Of a stretch of 14,407 nt of DNA, positions 1-5,730 are shown in pieces (the stretch's first letter is position 1; each line of letters opens with the position of its first letter). The notes beneath the pieces were generated by a model, which was not told where the DNA came from, searched no databases, and saw only the letters and a list, made by a program, of their open reading frames with translations. This stretch comes from CALARM01 sp964431735 (GTDB taxonomy: Bacteria; Vulcanimicrobiota; SpSt-956; JAKJGF01). Both the position numbers and the translations under genes were made by a program. The stretch spans positions 1 through 14,407 of the forward strand of contig CAYSLJ010000173.1 in NCBI GenBank assembly GCA_964431735.1, read 5' to 3'.

Positions 1-111
1 AAACGTCTAAAAAACCAGTTTGTCACGCAACAGGATCATATATTTTCCGGAAGAGCCCGGCCAGGAACAGGTTTTAATATGGGTAATAACTTATTTGGAG
101 CGGTACTAAGG
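1..111 (+). repeat. Family A dispersed repeat, copy A1 (right half, cut by window edge)
   Basis: This matches the right half of the full copies at 2608-2844 and 4153-4388, with the same order of blocks: a CAGTTTGTCACG block, the arm CATATxTTTTCCGGAAGAG, a GGGACAGG-like block (here GGAACAGG) and the terminal GCGGTACTAAG. The left half would lie before base 1. The terminal 6 bases overlap the 3' end of the VWA gene on the other strand, whose TAG stop (106-108) lies inside the repeat end. It is a noncoding, MITE-like element. Confidence 0.85.
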
Positions 112-1707
112 TTCCAGTTCAGAAAGTGCTACAGTCTTCCTCATTTTTCTGGATTCCTGCCTGAGCTCTGATGTTGACCCGAAGGAAACCCTTGCCTGAT
201 ATTTACTGAATCTGGCATCTTTACTCTTTTCCTGACTCAGCCTGTTTATATCTTCCAGTTCCCTGCTTATTAGTTCTGTACTTCTTTTCAAGGTCTCTCT
301 TTTTTGATTGCCTGCTATGGTATTATATCTCTGCAGTTTTTCCGAATAATCCTTCAGAATCTTTATACCTGTTGCATCATGTCCTTTTCTTCCCTGTTCG
401 GCAGCTTTTTGTATATAAAATTCATCTGAAACTTCACTCTCGAAATTCTCTACAATATCTTCTTTTTTCTCTGTTACATGAAGCTTTTCATTATATATTC
501 TTATTCTCTTTTTCCCATCTGTACCGGTATATTCTACCTGGGTCTGAACAGTTAAATCTTCATTTGCCTTCAAATCTTCTGTTACATTCAGTGCCACGCA
601 CATTTTTCTGTCAGGATTTACATACCCGACCTTTGCGTCAAGAGACATTTTTTCTCTATAAAAGTGGACATCACCGCTTGCATCTCTGAGAGCCATACTT
701 GGAGGAACAAATATTCTTACTTTTACATTCTTTCCTATGAAATCTGCCTGAGACAGAGCATTAAAGGTCGTTGAAAGCTCTTTTTTGTCTACAAGATATA
801 TATCTCCTCCTGTAAGACGGGCCATATCACCTATAGTTTCCAGTTCAAGTGACGAATATTCGGAAGTTACCACACCTACAATCTCAACCATTACACCTGC
901 ATCTCTGCATCTCTGACCAAAGTCCCTGTAAAAATCTCCTCTTCTTCCTACGGGAGAATAGCTTATAAGTGAACCTAATCCAACATTGGCAAGGCCATCT
1001 GTAAGTAAAATTATACGGCCCCCTCCCTGAAGAAGAGAGAAAGCAGAAAACACTGCCGGCCCCAGGGCTGTTCTGGATATTGCCGTAAGGCTGGAAATTA
1101 ACTTTATCCACCGTTCGTAACTATCCTTCACTGTTTCAAATTTAAAGTGAAGATTTTGAAGAATCTGAAAGATGTTGTTTTCATCATAGAGGTTGTTTTC
1201 ACCGAGTTTTATACATTCATTGCCATCAGCATTATAAAGGCTCACCCAGTCTGTAAATGTTATAAGAGCAAAAGTACTGTCAGGAGAATTTACAGAAATA
1301 TCTTTAAGTGTTTCAATAAGACTTTTTTTAACACATTCCAGACTGTCGCCATCCATAGAACCTGATATGTCTATACATGCAACTATTCTATCTTTTACCG
1401 CCATGTTTTTCTGTATCTCATCAAGATATTCTATAACACCTTTTTCTATTGCTTTAATAGAATTAAACTGTAATTCATCTATTTTATTCAGGTTATTACA
1501 GAACTGGCAGATAAAATGAAGACCTAAAGGAGGATTATCTTTAATAACAGAGGGATCTGTAACTGCTGCTCCGCAGGAATGACATAGTACAGGCTTTCCG
1601 GTTAATTCTGGAACTTTACTCTGTAATTCGCCGAATGCCAGTTGTGCTATTATTGAAGCATCGAGATTATCTTTTTTACTGGAAACATACCTGTTTGAAA
1701 ACCTCAT
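106..1707 (-). CDS. Zinc-ribbon/VWA protein with Sec23/Sec24-like architecture
   Basis: Soluble 533-residue protein with no signal peptide or membrane segment. Residues 42-70 form a four-cysteine zinc ribbon (C42, C45, C67, C70). Residues about 106-320 form a von Willebrand A domain with an apparently intact MIDAS: D113-x-S115-x-S117, T213 and D237 in LLTDG. Residues about 325-412 look beta-rich and include a KKRIRI strand; about 420-500 is helical and charged. Zinc ribbon, VWA trunk, beta-sandwich, helical bundle is the order found in the COPII coat proteins Sec23/Sec24. The CRDAGVMVEIVG...TGG segment and the KRIRI strand also resemble them; the gelsolin-like domain is absent. Unlike a generic bacterial VWA protein it has no transmembrane anchor. 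The start is fixed by AAAGGAGCC (1715-1723) 7 bases before ATG. Promoter at 1782-1810. The TAG stop is supplied by repeat A1. VWA assignment is firm; Sec23/24 kinship is inferred by eye and the function is unknown. Confidence 0.85.
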   Translation of the reverse strand: MRFSNRYVSSKKDNLDASIIAQLAFGELQSKVPELTGKPVLCHSCGAAVTDPSVIKDNPPLGLHFICQFCNNLNKIDELQFNSIKAIEKGVIEYLDEIQKNMAVKDRIVACIDISGSMDGDSLECVKKSLIETLKDISVNSPDSTFALITFTDWVSLYNADGNECIKLGENNLYDENNIFQILQNLHFKFETVKDSYERWIKLISSLTAISRTALGPAVFSAFSLLQGGGRIILLTDGLANVGLGSLISYSPVGRRGDFYRDFGQRCRDAGVMVEIVGVVTSEYSSLELETIGDMARLTGGDIYLVDKKELSTTFNALSQADFIGKNVKVRIFVPPSMALRDASGDVHFYREKMSLDAKVGYVNPDRKMCVALNVTEDLKANEDLTVQTQVEYTGTDGKKRIRIYNEKLHVTEKKEDIVENFESEVSDEFYIQKAAEQGRKGHDATGIKILKDYSEKLQRYNTIAGNQKRETLKRSTELISRELEDINRLSQEKSKDARFSKYQARVSFGSTSELRQESRKMRKTVALSELEP

Positions 1708-1781
1708 AAGTATTGGCTCCTTTTGAAAATTTTTATAAAAATCGTGAAATGTAACGCCCGATGCATTACGGGAGGTTTATC

Positions 1782-1810
1782 AATATATTTTAATTTTAAC
1801 ACAAAGTGAA
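1782..1810 (-). promoter_or_regulatory. Predicted sigma70-type promoter of the VWA gene
   Basis: On the minus strand, TTCACT (1805-1810, 4 of 6 to TTGACA) is followed after exactly 17 bases by TATATT (1782-1787, 5 of 6 to TATAAT). Transcription would start near 1775, giving a leader of about 65 bases that contains a small CCCG/CGGG hairpin (1757-1772) and then the ribosome site. Prediction only; the region is AT-rich, so chance matches are possible. Confidence 0.5.
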
Positions 1811-1856
1811 TTAATAATAAAGGAATAAATCTTATCTTCTCGAATTTTATGTTTAA

Positions 1857-1948
1857 TTAAATTATTTAGATAAACTGCCTCTACTTAAATTTTATCTAAA
1901 GCCTTATCTTACGTCAGTAAAAATGAAAATTCCTATACTGTTAAATTA
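1857..1948 (+). repeat. Leader-like repeat C, copy C1
   Basis: A segment of about 90 bases is repeated at 10901-10990 with roughly 85-90% identity by eye. Both copies are on the plus strand upstream of a gene. C1 contains a perfect 10-bp inverted repeat, TTTAGATAAA (1865-1874) with TTTATCTAAA (1891-1900), spaced by 16 bases, and ends in AAAATGAAAATTCCTAT. It is either a duplicated 5'-leader RNA element or a small mobile-repeat remnant. The ATG in it opens only an 8-codon frame here and a 6-codon frame in C2, so it is probably not a conserved protein. Confidence 0.7.
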
Positions 1949-1968
1949 AAGAAAGATGGAAACCTGTT

Positions 1969-2250
1969 ATGAAAAATGAAAACACAGCCAAAACCTCTTT
2001 TCTTTCAGGAGAAGACTGGGAAATTATATATGAACATGGAGGCTCTGAAATAGATAAAGTAAGAGATGTATTTATGAAAATATTTGATGACAGAGCCAGA
2101 GCTGATTTAGAGGAACCACTTGAAGATACCATAGGAGAATTACTCACAACACTTCCTGAAGAAGAAAGGAATAAAATATACAGACTTTTCGGTAAAGCTA
2201 TATGGAATTGTAAGAAAAAAGGATATCTTGAACATATAAAACTTAAATAA
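1969..2250 (+). CDS. Small acidic protein of unknown function (93 aa)
   Basis: I do not recognise a family. The 93-residue product is acidic in its first two thirds (many D/E, for example DLEEPLEDTIGELL and TLPEEERNK) and ends in a basic stretch (KKKGYLEHIKLK). Predicted secondary structure would be mainly helical. There is no signal peptide, membrane segment or cysteine cluster. It is transcribed divergently from the VWA gene, about 260 bases away, with repeat C1 directly upstream (1857-1948). The ribosome site is weak (AAAGATGGA, ending about 10 bases before ATG), so the start is less secure than for the neighbours. Its codon use looks like that of the other genes. It may be a lineage-specific regulator or a spurious frame; I favour a real gene because no longer frame competes with it. 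Confidence 0.6.
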   Translation: MKNENTAKTSFLSGEDWEIIYEHGGSEIDKVRDVFMKIFDDRARADLEEPLEDTIGELLTTLPEEERNKIYRLFGKAIWNCKKKGYLEHIKLK

Positions 2251-2321
2251 GTCTCTATATTTTTGCAGATTTTAAAAACCTGTAAACAATAATCCAGGAA
2301 TGAAATCAAAATAACGGTTGC

Positions 2322-2400
2322 AAATGAGGGTTATAGTTTATAGATACCGGGTTAAGAAGTTTTAAAACCCAATACCCATAACCCTTAACCTGTTTAACTA
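2322..2400. repeat. AT-rich nested inverted repeat with ACCCATA-type heptamers
   Basis: GGGTTAT near 2326 can pair with ATAACCC near 2380, and GGTTAAG near 2350 can pair with CTTAACC near 2386. The right part reads as three diverged 7-base units: ACCCAAT, ACCCATA, ACCCTTA. No gene is seen between 2251 and 2507. This could be a folded transcript end for the 93-aa gene, but there is no T-run immediately after it. Confidence 0.4.
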
Positions 2401-2507
2401 TAAAGTCAGTAAAAACAGGGGATTTATGAAAAAGTGCAAAAGTATATAGTCTATAATTGAGTTAAAAAATGACAGGTAAATTTATAGTGGATAAAAAAGA
2501 AATGCAG

Positions 2508-2581
2508 GATTACAAGAAAAAAAAACTCCGGAAAATTGTTAGAACAATTAGTATTCTCGCGTCACGATATAAACTGTAAAT
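2508..2581 (-). repeat. Family B repeat, copy B1 (minus orientation, one heptamer)
   Basis: The reverse complement reads: TTTACAGTTTATATCG, a single TGACGCG unit, AGAATACTAATTGTTCTAAC, then a CCGGAGTTTTTTTTCTTGTAATCC-like tail (diverged). This matches the better preserved copies at 4391-4503, 9031-9101 and 10740-10834. It is noncoding and sits about 27 bases left of family A copy A2. Confidence 0.65.
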
Positions 2582-2607
2582 ATGATGTAATTATTTCCTG
2601 ACAACTC

Positions 2608-2844
2608 CTTAGTACCGCAACAGGTAAATTGGTACCAAAAAAATATGGCACTCACTCCTGTCCCTGGCCGGGCTCTGGAGGAAAAGATATGCCGTATTAA
2701 AAGAGAGTTATAAATTATATAGATGCAAAATATTAAACGTCTAAAAAAACAGTTTGTCACGCAACAGGATCATATATTTTCCGGAAGAGTCCGTTCAGGG
2801 ACAGGTTTTAGAAATGGATACTGACTTATCTGGAGCGGTAATTA
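2608..2844 (+). repeat. Family A dispersed repeat, complete copy A2
   Basis: A full element of about 235 bp. Its ends are imperfect terminal inverted repeats, CTTAGTACCGC (2608-2618) and GCGGTAATTAG (2834-2844). Inside, a 35-base arm at 2657-2691 (starting CCTGTCCCTGGCCGG) is an inverted copy of the arm at 2771-2805, separated by about 80 AT-rich bases; transcribed RNA would form a long hairpin. Bases 2618-2810 match 4161-4354 with only about six differences, so the two copies are recent. No transposase is present, which fits a MITE-like nonautonomous element. The right end abuts the leader of the glycosyltransferase gene. Confidence 0.85.
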
Positions 2845-2882
2845 GTGAGTAGTAACCGGCGAGTAATGAAAGGAGAGTAATT

Positions 2883-4115
2883 ATGAATATTCTATCCAGA
2901 GATATTATAAAAAAATTAGAAATTATAAAAGAGGCTGATATTATAGTTGGCATAACTGATCTTCATGACGATACATCTATTGCAAGGGTAATTAAAGCTG
3001 TAAGCTTCGGCCTGGCCAAATATTTTCCCGAGCAGAAAGCTCTGATAATCAAATCAGGAGGAAAAGATGACGAACTGTTCAGGAATCTTGATATATATGA
3101 AGAGAGGGAATTAAATTTTATTTATACATCTTTTATACCTGTTCATAGATTGATTATAGAGCAACCTGTGGAGAGAAGTAATTTTCTGAAAGGACTGTTT
3201 TATGCTTCAGATATGTTAAATGCATCTGCCTGCGTGGTTTTAAGAGGAGATCTTCAGAGTATTAACCCGGAATGGATAGAAGGCCTTGTTGCTCCTGTAA
3301 TCAAAGGAGACTATGATTATATTTCTCCCGTTTATGTAATTCATCAGAATGACGGATTAATAAACAATAATTTCGTTTATCCTCTTATAAGGTCTCTCTT
3401 TGGTACAGACATTCGTTATCCCGGCACAGGTGATTATGCCATGTCTGTAGATCTGGCAAGAAGTTTTCTGGAAAAAGAACTGTGGGATATGGATATAGAC
3501 ATATGGGTAGCAACTGCTGCTGCAGGAGAAGGTTTTGAAACAGGACAGGTCTTTCTTGGTAGTAAACTTATAGATAAGTTTGATACAATCCAGGATATGA
3601 AGCAGAAATTTATAAAAACCTCTGAAACACTGTTTCATTTAATGAAACTATACAAAGAAATATGGACAAACTGTGAAGAAGAAAAACATCTTACTGATTT
3701 CGGATATCATTATAAAATTTCTCCGCCTCCTGTCTCTTTAAATAAGAATGAAATTATATCAGAAGGAGAAGAATCATTTAAAGAATACAAAAATTCAATA
3801 AAAAAGGTTCTTTCTAAAGATACCTTTAATAAAATTGAGCACATATTCTCCTCTCCAGGAGGAGCCTCTTCATTTCCAGTAGAATTATGGGTAAAAATTC
3901 TCTTCGAATATGCTTCTTACATATCTCTCCATGGTAGAGAGCTATCAAAATCTATTGTGCCATTGTTTTTCTTACGTATTTCTTCTTTAATAGAGGATGG
4001 AGAAATCAGTCCTGACGAGTTACAGAAACGTCTCAATTCCGAATACAATCTATTTATAAATACAAAAAGTTCTCTTAATACCGAAACAGATAAAAAAATA
4101 TCAAAAAAACTATAA
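2883..4115 (+). CDS. GT2/GT81-like glycosyltransferase with degenerate nucleotide-sugar site
   Basis: A 410-residue cytosolic protein resembling glucosyl-/mannosyl-glycerate synthase-type GT-A glycosyltransferases (GpgS/GT81-like). Family-like features: VGITDLHDDTS at 22-32 (usual VGIPSYNNADT), the SINPEWIEGLVAPVIKGDYD segment at 126-145, SPVYVIHQNDG...NNNFVYPLIRSLFG at 148-174, YPGTGDYAMS at 179-188, and DIDIW...EGFETGQVFLGSKL at 204-229. The usual metal-binding DxD before L-x-SI is replaced by R121-G122-D123, and the acidic residue normally following the second strand is missing (IIKSGG, 55-60). The fold is therefore probably intact but the nucleotide-sugar/metal site is altered. A helical C-terminal region follows residue 290. 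AAAGGAGA (2869-2876) sets the ATG. The gene lies between repeats A2 and A3 and is followed by a GH130 gene about 500 bases on. Substrate unknown. Confidence 0.75.
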   Translation: MNILSRDIIKKLEIIKEADIIVGITDLHDDTSIARVIKAVSFGLAKYFPEQKALIIKSGGKDDELFRNLDIYEERELNFIYTSFIPVHRLIIEQPVERSNFLKGLFYASDMLNASACVVLRGDLQSINPEWIEGLVAPVIKGDYDYISPVYVIHQNDGLINNNFVYPLIRSLFGTDIRYPGTGDYAMSVDLARSFLEKELWDMDIDIWVATAAAGEGFETGQVFLGSKLIDKFDTIQDMKQKFIKTSETLFHLMKLYKEIWTNCEEEKHLTDFGYHYKISPPPVSLNKNEIISEGEESFKEYKNSIKKVLSKDTFNKIEHIFSSPGGASSFPVELWVKILFEYASYISLHGRELSKSIVPLFFLRISSLIEDGEISPDELQKRLNSEYNLFINTKSSLNTETDKKISKKL

Positions 4116-4116
4116 A

Positions 4117-4147
4117 TAGTGAGTAGTGAAATAAAATCCACTCACTA
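4117..4147 (+). terminator. Hairpin just after the glycosyltransferase stop
   Basis: TAGTGAGT (4117-4124) pairs perfectly with ACTCACTA (4140-4147) around a 15-base loop, beginning one base after the TAA stop. There is no following T-run, so it may be an mRNA 3'-end stabiliser or weak terminator. The 11-base string TAGTGAGTAGT at 4117-4127 also occurs at 2843-2853, before the same gene. Confidence 0.45.
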
Positions 4148-4152
4148 CTCAT

Positions 4153-4388
4153 AAGCATCGCAACAGGTAAATTGGTATCAAAAAAAATATGGCACTCACT
4201 CCTGTCCCTGGCCGGGCTCTGGAGGAAAAGATATGCCGTATTAAAAGAGAGTTATAAATTATATAGATGCAAAATATTAAACGTCTAAAAAAACAGTTTG
4301 TCACGTAACAGGATCATATCTTTTCCGGAAGAGTCCGGCCAGGGACAGGTTTTAATATGGGTAATAACTTATTTGGAGCGGTACTTAG
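4153..4388 (+). repeat. Family A dispersed repeat, complete copy A3
   Basis: This copy is nearly identical to A2 over 4161-4354. The inverted arms are at 4201-4235 and 4315-4349 (31 of 35 bases complementary), and the right terminus is GCGGTACTTAG (4378-4388). The left terminus is diverged (AAGCATCGC). The short frame that is open through the right arm in A1 and A2 is interrupted here by TAA (CAA to TAA), which argues that the element does not encode protein. Repeat B2 follows directly. Confidence 0.85.
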
Positions 4389-4390
4389 GG

Positions 4391-4503
4391 TCTGTAAAAA
4401 AATAACTCCATAATATTTACAGTCTATATCGTAACGCATAACGCGTGACGCGAGGATAATAACCGTTCTGACAATTTGCAAGGGTTATTTCTTTACAGTC
4501 TCT
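4391..4503 (+). repeat. Family B repeat, copy B2 (three heptamers)
   Basis: Bounded by an inverted repeat: TCTGTAAAAAAATAAC on the left and GTTATTTCTTTACAG on the right. Inside are three 7-base units (TAACGCA 4432-4438, TAACGCG 4439-4445, TGACGCG 4446-4452), followed by the conserved tail AGGATAATAACCGTTCTGAC. Directly after it, 4502-4518 repeats the terminal sequence of family A (CTTATCTGGAGCGGTAA), so B2 sits between two family A ends. Confidence 0.75.
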
Positions 4504-4520
4504 TATCTGGAGCGGTAATT

Positions 4521-4550
4521 ACTGGTGCCATCGGTAAACATGGCACCAGT
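4521..4550 (+). terminator. Strong hairpin upstream of the GH130 gene
   Basis: ACTGGTGCCAT (4521-4531) and ATGGCACCAGT (4540-4550) form a perfect 11-bp stem with an 8-base loop, followed by TAAACATTTTTGTATTTT. This fits an intrinsic terminator that insulates the GH130 gene from upstream transcription, although the T-run starts four bases late. It could instead be an operator-like palindrome. Confidence 0.6.
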
Positions 4551-4574
4551 TAAACATTTTTGTATTTTGATAAA

Positions 4575-4590
4575 AGTTTCACGTGAAACA
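4575..4590. promoter_or_regulatory. parS: parS-like ParB/Spo0J centromere site
   Basis: AGTTTCACGTGAAACA matches the widely conserved bacterial parS consensus TGTTTCACGTGAAACA at 15 of 16 positions and contains a perfect 14-base palindrome (4576-4589). parS is the ParB loading site for chromosome segregation and normally clusters around the replication origin. Here it lies in the 63-base gap between a hairpin and the GH130 start codon, 24 bases before ATG. No second copy and no parA/parB gene is in the window. Confidence 0.8.
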
Positions 4591-4613
4591 TTCATATCAG
4601 AAAGTGACAGGTA

Positions 4614-5675
4614 ATGATAAAAAGAATTCGTCAGACTTTATTAATAAAACCTTCATGTATAAAGCCGTCACAGGATAATTTAGAGGTCATTGGTGTATTC
4701 AATCCGGGAGCAATAAGGGTAAAAAACAACATATATCTTCTTCTGAGGGTTGCAGAAAGGCCTGCAGAAAAAAGAAAAGGCTTTTTCCCTTCTCCCAGGG
4801 CAGAGAAGGGTATAATAAAAACAGACTGGTTTAAAATACCGGAAAATGGCACAGAAGATATAAGATGTTATACCATACCAGATAAAACAATGAGGCTTAC
4901 CTTTATATCTCATTTGAGACTTGCAATGCTTGACTCTTCCGGTTTTACAGTAATGGAAATAGCTGAGAAGCCATCTATTTTCCCTGAAGAATATTACGAA
5001 GCATTCGGTCTCGAAGATCCCAGAATAACAGAGATAGAAGGTATTTATTATATTACCTGTGTGGCATGTTCAGAGTCGCTCGGAGTATGTACGACACTTA
5101 TAAAAACAGAAAATTTTTGTAATTTTGAAAGAATGGGAGTTATATTTCCTGCAGAAAATAAAGATGTTGTTCTTCTGCCTGAAAAAATCAAAAATTCTTA
5201 TGTAGCCTACCACAGACCGGCAGGAGAACATCTTCTGGGAAATCTTACGATGCAGATTTCCTATTCTCCCGATCTGATACACTGGGGAAAACATAATATT
5301 CTCCTGAGTACAAGAAAAGGCTTCTGGGATGATTATAAGCTCGGTGCAGGTCCGCCTCCGGTAAAAACAAAACATGGATGGCTTACAGTATATCACGGTG
5401 TTTACAGACAAAAAGGAGAGACAATAGGAACTTACTGTGCAGGAGCGGCACTTTTTGATATGAATGACCCGGGAAAACTGATAGGCAGAACGAAGGAACC
5501 GATTATAATACCGGAAGAACCATGTGAGAAAAAAGGGTTTGTTCCTGATGTAATATTTCCTGCAGGAGCAGTAATGGATGAAGATGGCAGGCATATTATT
5601 CTTTACAGCGGAGCATCTGATACTTATGTAACAGCAACAAAATTATCTCTGGAAGATATAATAAAGCAGTTGTAA
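4614..5675 (+). CDS. GH130-family beta-mannoside phosphorylase-like protein
   Basis: A 353-residue cytosolic protein with the five-bladed propeller motifs of glycoside hydrolase family 130: FNPGAI near 29-34, GLEDPRIT at 132-139 with the proposed catalytic Asp D135, DVVLLPEK at 184-191, AYHRP at 198-202, SPDLIHWGKH at 218-227, GAGPPPVKT...GWL at 244-257, YHGV at 260-263, GAALFDMNDPGKLIGRT at 277-293, and a final YSGASDT (331-337). Characterised members phosphorolyse beta-1,4- or beta-1,2-mannosides to alpha-mannose-1-phosphate; some act as hydrolases. The exact linkage cannot be read from sequence. Length is normal and there is no signal peptide. The ribosome site before ATG is poor (GACAGG), unlike most neighbours. 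A hairpin and parS precede the gene. It converges with the kinase gene, 55 bases downstream. Confidence 0.88.
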   Translation: MIKRIRQTLLIKPSCIKPSQDNLEVIGVFNPGAIRVKNNIYLLLRVAERPAEKRKGFFPSPRAEKGIIKTDWFKIPENGTEDIRCYTIPDKTMRLTFISHLRLAMLDSSGFTVMEIAEKPSIFPEEYYEAFGLEDPRITEIEGIYYITCVACSESLGVCTTLIKTENFCNFERMGVIFPAENKDVVLLPEKIKNSYVAYHRPAGEHLLGNLTMQISYSPDLIHWGKHNILLSTRKGFWDDYKLGAGPPPVKTKHGWLTVYHGVYRQKGETIGTYCAGAALFDMNDPGKLIGRTKEPIIIPEEPCEKKGFVPDVIFPAGAVMDEDGRHIILYSGASDTYVTATKLSLEDIIKQL

Positions 5676-5730
5676 GTGAAAGAACTGGCATAACATAGCA
5701 CAATCATTTTGAAGTCTTTTCGTTAAAATC

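Noticed and set aside
2548..2760. 70-aa minus-strand frame with RHIFSSRARPGTG, echoing QDHIFSGRARPGTG in the right arm of the repeat
   Set aside because: The peptide similarity is simply the two inverted arms of family A read on opposite strands; not evidence of a protein.
2724..2825. Short basic open frame (about 33 codons, starting MQNIKRLKKQF) in repeat A2
   Set aside because: The same frame is stopped by TAA in A3 and in A4 and runs on without a conserved end in A1, so it is not maintained; there is also no ribosome site before it.
5070..5594. 174-aa minus-strand frame within the GH130 gene
   Set aside because: It is fully contained in a well-supported gene, cysteine/phenylalanine-rich in the manner of antisense frames, and matches no known domain.
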